Source: Acetobacteraceae bacterium (GTDB taxonomy: Bacteria; Pseudomonadota; Alphaproteobacteria; Acetobacterales; Acetobacteraceae). From it: a stretch of DNA of 54,559 nucleotides. Under the pieces are notes generated by a model. It saw nothing but the letters and a program-made list of their open reading frames with translations, ran no database searches and had not been told where the DNA came from. Position 1 is the first letter of the stretch; every line of letters starts with the position of its first letter. A program made the position numbers and the translations under genes. Below are positions 10,543 to 21,209 of this stretch, in pieces. Location: contig JANYCX010000185.1 of NCBI GenBank assembly GCA_025360065.1, positions 1-54,559 of the forward strand, written 5' to 3'.

Positions 10543-10642
10543 GCGTGGGCCAGGGGCTAACCCCCTGCGCTCACGTGATTTTGCGCGGCAAATCGGGTTT
10601 GGAGCGGTCTGATCCCAAAGATTCAGGGTCTAGTGGGGCAAT

Positions 10643-10658
10643 TTCCCATGGACTCCCG
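10643..10658 (-). promoter_or_regulatory. Candidate MraZ operator boxes upstream of mraZ
   Basis: Read on the minus strand, CGGGAG (10658-10653) and TGGGAA (10648-10643) are spaced exactly 10 bp apart. That is the period of the TGGGN direct repeats bound by MraZ, which autorepresses the dcw promoter in E. coli. Only two boxes are evident and they are on the opposite strand from the gene, so this is tentative. They lie 49-64 bp before the mraZ start. Confidence 0.3.
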
Positions 10659-10706
10659 GTTAAAAACCGCTAAATTCAGCTAGGAATTTCTGGCAGGACA
10701 TGCGGC

Positions 10707-11183
10707 ATGAGCCGGTTTCGCGGCACATATGACGGGAAGAAGGACGGTAAGAACCGTATCTCGATACCGTCTGCCTATCGGAACGCGTTGAAAAGCGGCG
10801 ATTCTTCTGAAAACCTGCGCCTCGTCCTGCGCCCATCCCATAAATTCCCGTGCATCGAGGGCTGGTCGCGCGACGGCTTTGACGAGCAGGAACAGATGCT
10901 CGCCGCCCTGCCGCGCTTCAGTGAGGCTGAGGAAGACCTCGCGTTGGTGCTGAACTCGGATGCGAGCGATGTCGAAGCCGACGCCACCGGCCGGATCGTC
11001 CTGCCGATCGGGCTGATCAGCTTTGCCGAGCTCGGCGATCAGGTGACGTTCCTGTCTGCCGGGTCGCATTTTCAGATCTGGAACAGTGATGCCGCCAGCG
11101 CCCGCATGGCCGAAGCCCGCGCCAACGCCAAGCTGACCCGGATGATCCTGCCCGCGCTGCGACCGACCGGTGGTGGCCAATGA
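10707..11183 (+). CDS. mraZ: Transcriptional regulator MraZ
   Basis: DNA-binding autorepressor at the head of the dcw cluster. The 158 residues hold two AbrB/SpoVT-like halves, each with the signature Asp-x3-Arg turn: DGKNRISIP near residue 13 and DATGRIVLP near residue 93. The ATG at 10707 follows a weak AGGA. The preceding 194 bp separate it from rnpB and must hold the main promoter for the whole cell-wall/division cluster. Its last four bases overlap rsmH. Confidence 0.95.
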   Translation: MSRFRGTYDGKKDGKNRISIPSAYRNALKSGDSSENLRLVLRPSHKFPCIEGWSRDGFDEQEQMLAALPRFSEAEEDLALVLNSDASDVEADATGRIVLPIGLISFAELGDQVTFLSAGSHFQIWNSDAASARMAEARANAKLTRMILPALRPTGGGQ

Positions 11184-12133
11184 CCGGGCATATCCCCGTC
11201 CTGCTCCCCGAAATTCTGGCCGCGCTTAACCTGCGCGATGGCGGAGTTTATCTCGACGGCACCTTCGGCGGCGGCGGTTATGCGCGCGGCATTCTCGGTC
11301 GTGTCGCATGCAGCCTGTGGGCCATCGATCGCGATCCCGACGCGATTGCCCGCGGTGCGGCGCTGGCGGCGGAATTCCCCGGCAGGCTGCACCTTATCCA
11401 TGGTCGTTTCGGCGACATGGTCGGGTTGCTGGAACGCCATGGGGTCCGCCAGCTTGACGGCATCGTGCTCGATCTCGGGGTGTCGTCGTTTCAGATCGAT
11501 CAGGCTGCGCGCGGGTTTTCGTTCCGCCATGACGGCCCGCTCGACATGCGGATGGACCATACCGGCCCAACGGCGGCCGATCTGGTCAACACCCTCGATG
11601 AAGCCGAACTTGCCGACACACTCTACACCTTGGGCGAGGAACGCGCCTCACGCCGGATTGCCCGCGCCATCGTCACCGCCCGCGCCCAGGCGCCGATCCT
11701 GACCACGGGTCGGCTCGCCGAAATCATTCGCTCGGTATTGCCGCCCGATCGCAACGGGCATCACCCCGCGACGCGCAGTTTCCAGGCGCTGCGCATCCGG
11801 GTGAACGACGAGCTTGGCGAAATCAGCGCAGCACTGGATCAGGCGGCGACCCTGCTCGCCCCCGGTGGGCGCCTGGTTGTGGTCTCGTTCCATAGCCTCG
11901 AAGACCGGCTCATCAAAACTTTCATGACCGAACAAGGTGGTCGCCGCCCGTCCCCATCGCGCCACGATCCGCGCAGCATGGTCGCGGCCGCCTCAACCCG
12001 GTTCAAAGTTGTCACCGCGCGCGCCATTCGCCCTGGTGATGACGAATGCAATGCCAATCCACGCGCCCGCAGCGCCCGGATGCGCGCGCTCGAATGCGTT
12101 TTGTCTGATCCCGCGGCAGGGAACCTGTCATGA
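11180..12133 (+). CDS. rsmH: 16S rRNA (cytosine1402-N4)-methyltransferase RsmH
   Basis: SAM-dependent methyltransferase (formerly MraW) that modifies C1402 in the decoding centre. The 317 residues match the family. The N-terminal [13 protein letters not shown] leads into the SAM loop DGTFGGGGY at 26-34. Further motifs are [38 protein letters not shown] and the near-C-terminal HSLEDRLIK. It sits between mraZ and ftsL with ATGA-type overlaps on both sides, so it is expected to be co-transcribed and coupled. Confidence 0.97.
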   Translation: MTGHIPVLLPEILAALNLRDGGVYLDGTFGGGGYARGILGRVACSLWAIDRDPDAIARGAALAAEFPGRLHLIHGRFGDMVGLLERHGVRQLDGIVLDLGVSSFQIDQAARGFSFRHDGPLDMRMDHTGPTAADLVNTLDEAELADTLYTLGEERASRRIARAIVTARAQAPILTTGRLAEIIRSVLPPDRNGHHPATRSFQALRIRVNDELGEISAALDQAATLLAPGGRLVVVSFHSLEDRLIKTFMTEQGGRRPSPSRHDPRSMVAAASTRFKVVTARAIRPGDDECNANPRARSARMRALECVLSDPAAGNLS

Positions 12134-12888
12134 TCCGCCCCTTCACCTTGATTTGCGCGGTGCTCGCGATGGTGTCCGGACTTTATTTGTATCAGTCCAA
12201 GCATGAATCGCAGTTGCTCGATCGCAAGATCGCCACCATCGTGCGCGCCACCGACGATACCAGAACGCGCATCGGCATGTTGCGCGCCGATTATCAGCTG
12301 CTCAATGACCCGACTCGCCTGCAGGATCTCGCTGACAAAAAGCTGACCTTGCGGCCGATCGCGCCGACCCAGTTTACCACGATGGCCGAACTTGGCCGGC
12401 GCCTGCCGCCGGTAGACCTCGCCCCCCATCCGGTGGCCGAGCCGATCTCCGAGCCCGATGCCGGGCTGTTCGTGACTCAGCCGGAACCGGCCCAAGCTCC
12501 GTCGAAACTAACGGTCGCACCTCCAGCACGGGCACTGGCCGCCGGGCCGCAGGCGTCGCCACCTGCCCAGGCATTGGCAGCACCGATCCCGATCTCTGCG
12601 CCCAAGCCCGTCAGGCCGGCCTCGGAGCCCGTCATTCAGACGACTGCGCTGGCACCGCCGCCTGCAGTGCCGCCACGCCGGCCATCCCCGCCGCAAACGG
12701 CGGTGCCGGCGGTCCCCCAGCCGCCGCAGAGCCAGTCTGCGATCCATCAAGCCAGCGCCATCAGGCCGGTTTCCGATGTGCGGACCCCGCCCGCCTTCGC
12801 ATCCAGCCTCGGCATGGCGCGCACCAGCAACCCAATGCCGACAGCCCCGGTGGCCGGATTTGCCAATGATGGCGGCGGTGGCCGATGA
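12130..12888 (+). CDS. ftsL: Cell division protein FtsL with long Pro/Ala tail
   Basis: Bitopic divisome protein that pairs with FtsQ and FtsB and helps activate FtsWI. A short cytoplasmic tip and one membrane helix (about 4-22) are followed by a leucine-zipper-like coiled coil at about 26-75 ([35 protein letters not shown]). The ordered part ends near residue 95. The remaining 155 or so residues are Pro/Ala/Gln-rich and probably disordered, making the protein 252 residues, much longer than the roughly 120 of E. coli FtsL. Assignment rests on topology plus its place between rsmH and ftsI. Confidence 0.85.
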   Translation: MIRPFTLICAVLAMVSGLYLYQSKHESQLLDRKIATIVRATDDTRTRIGMLRADYQLLNDPTRLQDLADKKLTLRPIAPTQFTTMAELGRRLPPVDLAPHPVAEPISEPDAGLFVTQPEPAQAPSKLTVAPPARALAAGPQASPPAQALAAPIPISAPKPVRPASEPVIQTTALAPPPAVPPRRPSPPQTAVPAVPQPPQSQSAIHQASAIRPVSDVRTPPAFASSLGMARTSNPMPTAPVAGFANDGGGGR

Positions 12889-14876
12889 CCGCGCCTGATC
12901 GTGCCAAAACCGAAGCGCCCAAGCCATCCAGTATTGCGCATCGCTTTGGTGCCCCTGCCGGCGCCGGCGTCTCGCGCCGGGAAAACATCCGCGCCACCGC
13001 ACCCGGCCGCCGCGGTGCCGCGGGGTTGGACACCTCGCGTGGACGGATTGTTCTGCTTGCTGTCGGCTTCACCGTTTGTTTCGCCGCCCTTGTGGTCAAG
13101 CTCGCGCTCGCCACCATCGTCATGCCGGTCGAGCCCAAGCCAGTCGCGGTGGTGCGCCACCCCGAGCCATTGCCGCCGACCTTGATCGGCGGGACTGTCA
13201 ATGCCGCGCCGCCGATCAGCCCGCAGGATTTCGGCCTCAAGGCGCAGCGCGCCACCATCACCGACCGGCGCGGCGAACCGTTGGCGATTTCACTGCCATT
13301 GGCTGACCTGATCGCCGACCCGAAAGTTGTCTACGATATCGACCAGGTGGTGGCCAAGCTGCGGGCCGTGCTGCCGCGCCTCGATGCCGCCGAAACCCGT
13401 CGGCAGCTGACCAAGACCGACAAGCGCTTTGTCTATCTCGCCCGCCGCATCACGCCGCGCGACATGCTGGCGATCAACACGCTGGGCATTCCGGGCGTGG
13501 ACTTCCAGCGCACCGAACAGCGTCGCTACCCGCTCGGCACGGTTGCAGCCCAAGTGCTCGGTGGCGTCGATATCGATGGTAAGGGCGTCGCCGGCATCGA
13601 GAAATATTTCAACGACCAGCTGCTCGCCAGCCCCGAGCCGTTGAAGCTGTCGATCGATATCCGTGTCCAAGCGGTGATGCGCGATGAATTGTTGAAAGCG
13701 GTCACCGATTTTACCGCGCTCGGCGGCTGCGGCATCATGATGGATGTGCGCACCGGCGAAATCCTCGCCATGGTCAACCTGCCCGATTTCAACAACAATG
13801 ATTTCGGCCGGGCGACCGCCGAACAGCGCTTCAACCGCGCAACTTTCGGCCTGTACGAGCCGGGCAGCACCTTCAAGCTGCAAACCGCCGCGATGGCGCT
13901 CGATGCCGGCACCGCCCATCTCTGGAACGTGTTCGATGCGTCAGGCCCGATCCATATCGGCCGCTTCACCATTAATGATTTCGAAGGCAAGCGCCGGCCG
14001 CTGTATTTCCCCGAGGTCATTGCCTATTCATCCAATATCGGCGCAGCCAAGATCGCCCAGACCGTCGGCGCCGAACGCCAGCGCGCCTGGCACATGAAGC
14101 TTGGCATGCTGAGCCGCATCCCGCTGGAACTGCCGGAAGTGCGCCGCCCGATGGCACCGCCGGCAGCCAACTGGAAAGAAATTTCGACCCTTACGATCGC
14201 CTTTGGCCACGGCATTTCGGTCACGCCGCTGCATGTGGTGCGCGGCACCTCGGCGGTGGCCAATCACGGCGTGCTGGTCAAGCCGACCCTGCTTGCCCTC
14301 AGCCCCGACGCCCCCATCCCGCCCGGTGAGCAGGTGATGCGGCCGGAGGTTTCTGACATCATGCGCAAACTGATGCGCCTGGTGGTCAGCGACGGATTCG
14401 GCAAGCCAGCCGAGGTTCCGGGCTATTATGTCGGCGGCAAGACCGGGACGGCGGAAAAGGCCGGGCCGGGCGGCTACAAGAAGAACGTCAACATCCAGGC
14501 TTTCACCTCGGTCTTTCCGATGAACGCGCCGCGCTACGCAGTCTACATGATGCTGGACGAGGCGCATGCCAACGCCAAAACCTTCGGCTACGCCACCGCT
14601 GGCTGGGTGATCGCCCCGGCGGTCGGGCGGGTGATTTCCCGCGTCGCGCCGATGCTGGGGATGCTGCCGGAAGTCGAAAACGATGCCGCCATCAAGGCCG
14701 CGCTGGCAATCCCGCTGCAGCCGACCCATGGCTATGCAGCCACTGTCGCATCAACGGCGACCAAGCCGCTGGTGCAACCGGCGGCCAAACCCGGCCCGCG
14801 TTTGACCGCGCCACCGCTGCGGCGGGAAGTGAAGGCAGTGATGCCGGCCCTGGGTGACAATCTTGTGCGGCCCTGA
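12885..14876 (+). CDS. ftsI: Peptidoglycan D,D-transpeptidase FtsI (PBP3)
   Basis: Septal peptidoglycan cross-linking enzyme, anchored in the inner membrane and working with FtsW. A basic cytoplasmic N-terminus of about 48 residues precedes one membrane helix (VLLAVGFTVCFAALVVKLAL). A PBP dimerisation domain lies at about 120-270 (RRYPLGTVAAQVLGGVD). The transpeptidase domain follows, with S328-T-F-K331, S382-S383-N384 and K519-T-G-T. The C-terminus, about residue 615 on, is Pro/Ala-rich. At 663 residues it is slightly long because of both ends. It overlaps ftsL by four bases and murE by 23. Confidence 0.97.
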   Translation: MTAPDRAKTEAPKPSSIAHRFGAPAGAGVSRRENIRATAPGRRGAAGLDTSRGRIVLLAVGFTVCFAALVVKLALATIVMPVEPKPVAVVRHPEPLPPTLIGGTVNAAPPISPQDFGLKAQRATITDRRGEPLAISLPLADLIADPKVVYDIDQVVAKLRAVLPRLDAAETRRQLTKTDKRFVYLARRITPRDMLAINTLGIPGVDFQRTEQRRYPLGTVAAQVLGGVDIDGKGVAGIEKYFNDQLLASPEPLKLSIDIRVQAVMRDELLKAVTDFTALGGCGIMMDVRTGEILAMVNLPDFNNNDFGRATAEQRFNRATFGLYEPGSTFKLQTAAMALDAGTAHLWNVFDASGPIHIGRFTINDFEGKRRPLYFPEVIAYSSNIGAAKIAQTVGAERQRAWHMKLGMLSRIPLELPEVRRPMAPPAANWKEISTLTIAFGHGISVTPLHVVRGTSAVANHGVLVKPTLLALSPDAPIPPGEQVMRPEVSDIMRKLMRLVVSDGFGKPAEVPGYYVGGKTGTAEKAGPGGYKKNVNIQAFTSVFPMNAPRYAVYMMLDEAHANAKTFGYATAGWVIAPAVGRVISRVAPMLGMLPEVENDAAIKAALAIPLQPTHGYAATVASTATKPLVQPAAKPGPRLTAPPLRREVKAVMPALGDNLVRP

Positions 14877-16293
14877 AAATCTTGCCCTGCGCGCTGGTGC
14901 CTACACCGGTGTGACCGCCGATAGCCGCCTGGTGACGCCGGGTATGCTGTTCGTGGCGGTCGTTGGCCGCCATGTCGATGGGCGTCGCTTCATTGCCGAT
15001 GCGGTCAGCAAGGGTGCCGTGGCCGTGCTTGCAGCCCCCGGCACGCTCTGGCCCGATGATGTGCCGGCGCGTCCGTTGCTGATCGACCCCGAACCGCGCC
15101 GCGCGCTTGCCCAGATCGCCGCCAGCCTCGCCGGCATGCTCCCCGAAACCGTGGTCGCTATCACCGGCACCAACGGCAAAACCAGCACCGCCGAATTTAC
15201 CCGCCAGCTTTGGCAGCATGCCGGTCACCGTGCCGCGAGCCTCGGCACGCTCGGCGTCATCGCACCGGGCCATGCCGGAGGCTCCGGCCTCACCACCCCC
15301 GATCCGGTAACGCTTGCGGCAACCATGGCGGCGCTGGCAGGGGATGGAGTGACCAAGGTGGCGCTCGAAGCCTCGTCGCACGGCCTCGACCAGTTCCGCC
15401 TCGACGGGCTGCGTTTTGCCGCCGCCGCCTTTACCAACCTGACCCGCGATCATCTCGATTATCATGGAACCCTTGCCGAATACCGCCGCGCCAAGCTGCG
15501 CCTGTTCGATACGCTGATCGACCCTGGCACCCCGGTGCTGGCGAGCGCGACGTTGGACGCCGAAACCCTGGCGGCGCTGCAAGACATCGCCCAACGGCGC
15601 GGCTTGCGGTTCAGCAGAGTTGGCGGGCCTGACGGCGATCTTGCGCTGGTGCGGGCTATCCCGCGCCCGGATGGCCAATTGCTGGAGCTGCGGGTTGGTG
15701 GACAAAGGCTTGATGTGCTGCTGCCGTTGGTCGGTCGCTTCCAGGCCGATAACGCCTTGCTGGCAGCGGGCCTTGCCATGACAACCGGGGTTGCCGATGC
15801 TGCGGGGTTGCTCGCCCGCCTTACCGGCGTGCGGGGCCGGCTGGAGCATGCCGCGACGCTCGCCAATGGCGCGGTGGTGTATGTCGATTTCGCCCACACG
15901 CCGGATGCGTTGCAGCGGCTGCTCGCGTCCCTGCGGCCCCATACCAGCGGTAAACTCGGCGTGGTGTTCGGCGCCGGCGGCGACCGCGATCCGGGCAAGC
16001 GGCCCTTGATGGGCGCGGCGGCGGCGGAGGGTGCCGACTGGGCCATCATTACCGATGACAACCCGCGCAGCGAAGTTCCGTCTGCCATTCGTGCAGCGGT
16101 CCGCGCCGGCGCACCCGCCGCGCGTGACATCGGCGACCGGGCGGCCGCGATTGCAGCGGGCCTTGATAATCTTGGGCAAGGCGACGTACTGGTTGTGGCC
16201 GGCAAGGGCCATGAGCAAGGCCAGGCGATCGGGCCCGACATCCTGCCGTTCGACGATGTCGCCACCGTGCGGCGCTTGGTGGGGGCGCGATGA
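14854..16293 (+). CDS. murE: UDP-MurNAc-tripeptide synthetase MurE
   Basis: Adds the third stem-peptide residue to UDP-MurNAc-L-Ala-D-Glu. The ATP loop TGTNGKT is at 104-110. DNPR at 402-405 is the specificity motif of enzymes that add meso-diaminopimelate, so this cell should have DAP-type peptidoglycan. Other Mur-ligase marks are EASSHGLDQFRLDG, NLTRDHLDYHGT and HTPDALQRLL. The start is GTG 14854, inside the end of ftsI; the 479-residue length fits. The stop overlaps murF by four bases. Confidence 0.97.
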   Translation: MTILCGPENLALRAGAYTGVTADSRLVTPGMLFVAVVGRHVDGRRFIADAVSKGAVAVLAAPGTLWPDDVPARPLLIDPEPRRALAQIAASLAGMLPETVVAITGTNGKTSTAEFTRQLWQHAGHRAASLGTLGVIAPGHAGGSGLTTPDPVTLAATMAALAGDGVTKVALEASSHGLDQFRLDGLRFAAAAFTNLTRDHLDYHGTLAEYRRAKLRLFDTLIDPGTPVLASATLDAETLAALQDIAQRRGLRFSRVGGPDGDLALVRAIPRPDGQLLELRVGGQRLDVLLPLVGRFQADNALLAAGLAMTTGVADAAGLLARLTGVRGRLEHAATLANGAVVYVDFAHTPDALQRLLASLRPHTSGKLGVVFGAGGDRDPGKRPLMGAAAAEGADWAIITDDNPRSEVPSAIRAAVRAGAPAARDIGDRAAAIAAGLDNLGQGDVLVVAGKGHEQGQAIGPDILPFDDVATVRRLVGAR

Positions 16294-17639
16294 GCAAGCT
16301 GTATGCGCCCGCTGAACTGACGCTGGCGACCGGCGGCCTGCTGCGGCGGCCGTTCCACGCCACGGGAATTTCGATCGATACCCGCACCCTCAAGCCGGGC
16401 GATTTGTTCGTGGCGCTGGTCGGCGATAACAGCGATGGCCATGACCACGCCGCCGCGGCGCTCGCCAAAGGTGCTGCCGGGGTGATGGTGCATCGCCTGC
16501 CGGACGGCGTGCCCGATGACGCGCCGGTTTTGCAGGTGGCCGATACCATGGCGGGCCTGACTGCGTTGGCGCGGTTTGCCCGTGCCCGCTTCAAGGGCCG
16601 CCTCGTGGCCGTCACCGGCAGCGTCGGCAAGACCACCACCAAGAACATGTTGCGCCGGGCATTGTCGGCGGTCGGCAAGACCTGGGGCGCGGAGGCGTCG
16701 CACAACAACCATTGGGGCGTGCCGCTGACCCTTGCCCGCCTGCCGCGCGATGCGGCGTATTGCGTGGTCGAAATCGGCATGAACCACGCCGGTGAAATCC
16801 GACCCTTGGCCGAACTTGCCCAGCCCGATGTCGCGGTGATCACCACGATTGAGAAAGTTCATATTGGCTATCTCGGCAGCATCGAAGCCATTGCCGACGA
16901 AAAAGCCGATTTGCTGCGTGCGTTGCCCGACGACGGGGTTGCAGTGCTGCCTGCTGCGACGCCGATGCTGGCCCGATTGCTGGCGGCCGCCGGGTCGCGC
17001 CGGCATATGCTGTTCGGCGCTGGCGTGACCGCGAACAGCGATGCCGAGGGCTGCAGTGTTTCGGCATCGATCGGTGGCCACGCGGTGCATCTGCGCCTCG
17101 CCGCCCCTGGCCGGCACATGGCGATGAACGCGGTCGCGGCGCTGACGGCCGCGCATGCGCTGGGCGCCGATCTTAATCGTGCGGTCGCGGGCCTCGATGG
17201 ATTTGCCCCGGTTGCCGGGCGTGGTTTGCGTCGCCCGATCCTGGAAGGCGCCGCGTTGCTGCTCGATGAAAGCTATAACGCCTCGGCGCCCTCGATGCGG
17301 GCCGCCCTCGCGGTGCTGGCCTTGCAACCTGCGACCCGCCGGGTAGTGGTGCTCGGTGACATGCTCGAACTGGGCGACGATGGTCCCGCCGAGCATCTCG
17401 GCCTGCTTGATGACGTGCTCGCCCACGCTGATCTGGTGTTTGCCTGCGGCCCGCTGATGCGGCCGCTGTTTCAGGCGCTGCCGGTGGACCGCCAGGGCGG
17501 CTACGCGACCAGTTCCGCGGAACTTGCGCCGATTGTCGCGGCAGCCTTGCGGGCCGGCGACGCGGTTCTGGTGAAGGGCAGTCTGGGCACCAAAATGAAG
17601 CTGATTGTTGACACAATCGAACCGGCGGGTGCGCGCTAA
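16290..17639 (+). CDS. murF: UDP-MurNAc-tripeptide-D-Ala-D-Ala ligase MurF
   Basis: Attaches the D-Ala-D-Ala dipeptide, completing UDP-MurNAc-pentapeptide in the cytoplasm. The 449 residues show the three Mur-ligase domains: an N-terminal UDP-binding domain ([17 protein letters not shown]), a central ATPase domain with the P-loop [13 protein letters not shown] near residue 109 and [14 protein letters not shown], and a C-terminal domain with [27 protein letters not shown] near the end is typical. Its stop TAA shares an A with the mraY ATG. Confidence 0.97.
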   Translation: MSKLYAPAELTLATGGLLRRPFHATGISIDTRTLKPGDLFVALVGDNSDGHDHAAAALAKGAAGVMVHRLPDGVPDDAPVLQVADTMAGLTALARFARARFKGRLVAVTGSVGKTTTKNMLRRALSAVGKTWGAEASHNNHWGVPLTLARLPRDAAYCVVEIGMNHAGEIRPLAELAQPDVAVITTIEKVHIGYLGSIEAIADEKADLLRALPDDGVAVLPAATPMLARLLAAAGSRRHMLFGAGVTANSDAEGCSVSASIGGHAVHLRLAAPGRHMAMNAVAALTAAHALGADLNRAVAGLDGFAPVAGRGLRRPILEGAALLLDESYNASAPSMRAALAVLALQPATRRVVVLGDMLELGDDGPAEHLGLLDDVLAHADLVFACGPLMRPLFQALPVDRQGGYATSSAELAPIVAAALRAGDAVLVKGSLGTKMKLIVDTIEPAGAR

Positions 17640-18727
17640 TGCTGTTTCTCCTCACCCGTCCGGTCGCAGATCAGTTCTTGGCGTTCAACCTGTTTCGCTA
17701 CCTGACCTTCCGGTCGGGCGCTGCCTGCATGACTGCGCTGATCCTGTCGCTGGTCTTTGGCCCGCGCCTGATCCGCTGGCTGAAATCGGTCCAGGGCGCC
17801 GGCCAGCCAATCCGCCCGGATGGCCCGGCGCGCCACGTGCTGGAAAAAGCCGGCACGCCGACCATGGGCGGGGTGCTGATCCTGGCGACGCTGTTCATCT
17901 CGACCCTGCTATGGGCGGATTTGCGCAACCAGTATGTCTGGGCGGTGATGCTGCTCACCCTCGGTTATGGCGTGCTCGGCTTTGTCGATGACTACATCAA
18001 GCTGTCCAAGGCCAACTACAAGGGCCTGTCGGCGCGTGGCAAATTGTTCGTCCAGCTCGGGCTGGGTTTGTTGGCGTCGTGGTGGATTTCGAGCCTGACC
18101 CACGGCCCGCTCGGCACCGGGGTCACCATCCCGATTTTCAAGGACGTGCTGATCCCGCTCGGCATGTTCTTCCCGATCTTCGGCATGGTGGTGATGCTCG
18201 GCTTTTCCAATGCGGTGAACCTCACCGACGGGCTGGACGGGCTGGCGATCGTGCCAACCATTATTGCAGCCGGAGTGTTCGTACTCATTGCCTATCTCGT
18301 CGGCAACCGGGTGTTCGCGGATTATCTCCAGCTCAACTTCATCGCCGGCGCGGGCGAGCTTTGCGTGTTCTGCTCGGCGCTGATCGGCGCGGGCCTCGGG
18401 TTCCTGTGGTTCAACGCGCCGCCGGCAAAAGTATTCATGGGTGATACCGGGGCGTTGGCGCTCGGTGGCGCGCTGGGTGCGGTGGCGGTGGCGATCAAGC
18501 ATGAAATCGTGCTCGGCATCGTCGGCGGGCTGTTTGTGGTCGAACTTGCGTCATCGCTGATCCAGGTGGTCTGGTACAAGCGCACTGGTCGCCGGGTGTT
18601 TCTGATGGCGCCGCTGCACCATCATTTTGAAAAAAAGGGCTGGTCCGAGCCGACCATCGTGATCCGGTTCTGGATCATCTCGGTGATCCTGGCGCTGCTC
18701 GGCCTCGCCACGCTCAAAATCCGATGA
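17639..18727 (+). CDS. mraY: Phospho-N-acetylmuramoyl-pentapeptide transferase MraY
   Basis: Transfers phospho-MurNAc-pentapeptide to undecaprenyl phosphate, making lipid I at the inner face of the membrane. It has 362 residues with about ten membrane helices. Signature segments are PTMGGVLIL, the aspartate-bearing [37 protein letters not shown] and the C-terminal [14 protein letters not shown]. These carry the Mg2+-binding and catalytic aspartates and the histidine loop. It starts on the murF stop codon (TAATG). Confidence 0.98.
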   Translation: MLFLLTRPVADQFLAFNLFRYLTFRSGAACMTALILSLVFGPRLIRWLKSVQGAGQPIRPDGPARHVLEKAGTPTMGGVLILATLFISTLLWADLRNQYVWAVMLLTLGYGVLGFVDDYIKLSKANYKGLSARGKLFVQLGLGLLASWWISSLTHGPLGTGVTIPIFKDVLIPLGMFFPIFGMVVMLGFSNAVNLTDGLDGLAIVPTIIAAGVFVLIAYLVGNRVFADYLQLNFIAGAGELCVFCSALIGAGLGFLWFNAPPAKVFMGDTGALALGGALGAVAVAIKHEIVLGIVGGLFVVELASSLIQVVWYKRTGRRVFLMAPLHHHFEKKGWSEPTIVIRFWIISVILALLGLATLKIR

Positions 18728-20073
18728 ATTTTCCCACCGATCTCTTCGCGGGCTTGCGGTTTGCCGTTGTCGGTCTGGGCAAGAACGGCCTGCCGGTGGC
18801 GCGCCGGCTGGTCGCCATGGGTGCCACCGTAATTGCCTGGGATGATACCGCAGCGGCGCGCGCGGCGGCGATCGGGTTGGACGTGCGGATGCCAGAAATG
18901 GCGCGCCTCGACGCGCTGGTCCTGTCCCCCGGCATCCCCCATCGCTTGCCGCGGCCGCATCCGATTGCGGCGATGGCGATCGCGGCCGGGGTGCCGATCC
19001 TGTCGGATGTGGAATTACTCTATCGCGCCGTGCGGCGCGCCGGGTCGCAGGCACGCTTTGTCGGTATCACCGGGACCAATGGCAAATCCACCACCACCGC
19101 ATTGCTGGCCCACATCATCGCGGGCACCGGACGCCCGGTGGCGGCGGGTGGCAATCTCGGGGTTGCCGCGCTTGACCTGCCATTGCTGGGCGATGACGGC
19201 ATTTATGTGATCGAAATGTCATCTTACATGTTGGAGCGGCTCGCAACGCTTCGCTTTAATGCTGCGGTGATGTTGAACCTCAGCCCCGATCATCTCGACC
19301 GCCATGGCGACATGGCCGGCTATGCGCGCGCCAAACGGGCGATTTTCGATCGGCAGACCGATGGCGATCTGGCGGTGGTGGGCATCGAGGATGACCTCTC
19401 ACGCGCCATGGCGGCAGAGTTGCAGGCAGTCACCATCGCCGGGCAACGCCGCGCCGATTTCTGGGCTGACGGGACATTGTTGCAGGACAAGACTGGGGTG
19501 ATCGTCGATCTGGCGCAGGCCCGCGCGTTGCCCGGCGCTCACAATGCGCAGAATGCGGCGGCAGCGTCCGCGATGGCGCTGCATCTCGGGCTCAGCCGCG
19601 CCGAGATCGCCGCCGGCATTATCTCCTATCCCGGCCTGCCGCATCGCCAGGAAGATGTCGGCAGCATCGCAGGCGTGCGCTTCATCAATGACAGCAAGGC
19701 CACCAACGCCGACAGCACCGCCCGCGCCATGGTTTGCTATGACCGTTTCATCCTGATCGCCGGGGGCCAGGCCAAGGACGGCGGGATCCTGCCGCTGGCG
19801 ACATACTTCCCGCGCATCGCACTCGCCTTGCTGATCGGTCGTGACGCCCCGGTCCTGGCCGCCACCCTGGCCGAGCACGGCGTGCCCCATCGCTGCGTCG
19901 GCACCCTTGCTGAAGCAACCGAACAGGCCTGGCAGGCGGCACGCGATGGCGTGGCCCCGGTCGTGTTGCTGTCGCCGGCCTGCGCCAGTTGGGACCAGTT
20001 CACCGGCTTTGACCAACGCGGCGACATGTTTCGCGACCAGGTCGCCGCGATCAAATTGCGGGAGGGCGTGTAA
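18724..20073 (+). CDS. murD: UDP-MurNAc-L-alanine--D-glutamate ligase MurD
   Basis: Adds D-glutamate to UDP-MurNAc-L-alanine. The 449 residues include an N-terminal Rossmann domain ([17 protein letters not shown]), the P-loop [38 protein letters not shown], and in the C-terminal domain [17 protein letters not shown] and [11 protein letters not shown]. All are standard MurD positions. It overlaps mraY by four bases and shares a base with ftsW (TAATG). Confidence 0.97.
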   Translation: MNFPTDLFAGLRFAVVGLGKNGLPVARRLVAMGATVIAWDDTAAARAAAIGLDVRMPEMARLDALVLSPGIPHRLPRPHPIAAMAIAAGVPILSDVELLYRAVRRAGSQARFVGITGTNGKSTTTALLAHIIAGTGRPVAAGGNLGVAALDLPLLGDDGIYVIEMSSYMLERLATLRFNAAVMLNLSPDHLDRHGDMAGYARAKRAIFDRQTDGDLAVVGIEDDLSRAMAAELQAVTIAGQRRADFWADGTLLQDKTGVIVDLAQARALPGAHNAQNAAAASAMALHLGLSRAEIAAGIISYPGLPHRQEDVGSIAGVRFINDSKATNADSTARAMVCYDRFILIAGGQAKDGGILPLATYFPRIALALLIGRDAPVLAATLAEHGVPHRCVGTLAEATEQAWQAARDGVAPVVLLSPACASWDQFTGFDQRGDMFRDQVAAIKLREGV

Positions 20074-21209
20074 TGTCTGACTTCACCCGCGCCGATAATT
20101 CCGTCCTCGGCCGCTGGTGGTGGACGGTTGACCGGCTGACCCTGGTCAGCGTCGCCGTCCTGATCGGCGTCGGCTACGTGATGATGCTGGCTGCAAGCCC
20201 GGCGGTGGCCGAACGCATTCGGATTTCGCGCGACGTATTCATTCTCAAGCAGGTGTTCTTTCTGCTGATCGCCAGCTTCGTCATAATCGGGGTCAGCATG
20301 CTGTCCCCGCGCGGCGTGCGCCTGCTGGCACTCGCGGGCTGCGTTGTGGCCCTCGGGCTGACTGCGATGACCCTGATTGCCGGGATGGAAATCAAGGGCG
20401 CCAGACGCTGGGTGAGCCTGCCCGGCATGTCGATGCAGCCGAGCGAATTTCTGAAACCCTGCTTTGCCGTGGTTGCCGCCTGGCTGCTGTCGGAAGGAAA
20501 GCGCGAGACCAATTGGCTGCGCTGGCTAATGTGGCCTGCCGCCGCGCTGGTGGTCTTGGCGGTCATTGGCCTGCTGCTCAAAGCCCAACCCGATATCGGC
20601 ATGCTGGCGGTGTTGCTCGGCGTGTTCGCAGTTCAGCTTTTCGTCAACGGGTTGAACATTTTCCTGACCGCCGGCGTCGTTGGCTTGCTGGCCGCCGGTG
20701 GGGTCGCTGCCTACACCTTCATTGGCCATTTCCGTGATCGGGTCGAAGGTTTTCTCCACCCCAACCGCAGCGACGGCACCTCGCAGATCGACCGCTCCAT
20801 GCAGGCCTTTGGCGGTGGCGGCTTGCTCGGGCGCGGCGCTGGCGAGGGCCGGGTGAAGGATTTCATCCCCGATGCCCATGCCGATTTTGTCTTTGCCGTC
20901 GCCGGTGAGGAATTTGGCATGCTGGTCTGCGCCTTCATCCTGGCCGTATTCGCCTTCATCGTGCTGCGTGCGCTGATGCGCCAGTTGCAGGAAAGCGACC
21001 TGTTCGTGGTGCTGGCGGTAACCGGCCTCGCCTGTGGTTTCGGGATGCAGGCCTGGGTCAACATGGCGTCCACCCTCGGGCTGATCCCGCCCAAGGGCAT
21101 GACCTTGCCGTTCATTTCGTACGGCGGATCTTCCGTCCTCGCAGTCGCACTCGGCATCGGCATGCTGCTCGCCCTGACCCGCCGCCGCATTCCCGGTGAA
21201 CGGTCATGA
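20073..21209 (+). CDS. ftsW: Septal peptidoglycan glycosyltransferase FtsW
   Basis: SEDS-family polymerase that builds septal glycan strands from lipid II in partnership with FtsI. It has 378 residues and about ten membrane helices. Family marks are GARRWVSLPGMSMQPSEFLK, KAQPDIGMLAVLLGVF, the large periplasmic loop with SMQAFGGGGLLGRGAGEG, PDAHADFVFAVAGEEFG and, near the end, PPKGMTLPFISYGGSS. An RodA assignment is unlikely given its position between murD and murG. Confidence 0.97.
   Translation: MSDFTRADNSVLGRWWWTVDRLTLVSVAVLIGVGYVMMLAASPAVAERIRISRDVFILKQVFFLLIASFVIIGVSMLSPRGVRLLALAGCVVALGLTAMTLIAGMEIKGARRWVSLPGMSMQPSEFLKPCFAVVAAWLLSEGKRETNWLRWLMWPAAALVVLAVIGLLLKAQPDIGMLAVLLGVFAVQLFVNGLNIFLTAGVVGLLAAGGVAAYTFIGHFRDRVEGFLHPNRSDGTSQIDRSMQAFGGGGLLGRGAGEGRVKDFIPDAHADFVFAVAGEEFGMLVCAFILAVFAFIVLRALMRQLQESDLFVVLAVTGLACGFGMQAWVNMASTLGLIPPKGMTLPFISYGGSSVLAVALGIGMLLALTRRRIPGERS

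Noticed and set aside
10201-10560. Open frame inside the RNase P RNA interval
   Set aside because: The interval is explained by conserved RNase P RNA blocks and pairing; the translation has no protein-like character.
15462-17426. 654-codon open frame on the minus strand
   Set aside because: Antisense to murE and murF, both of which have full motif sets.
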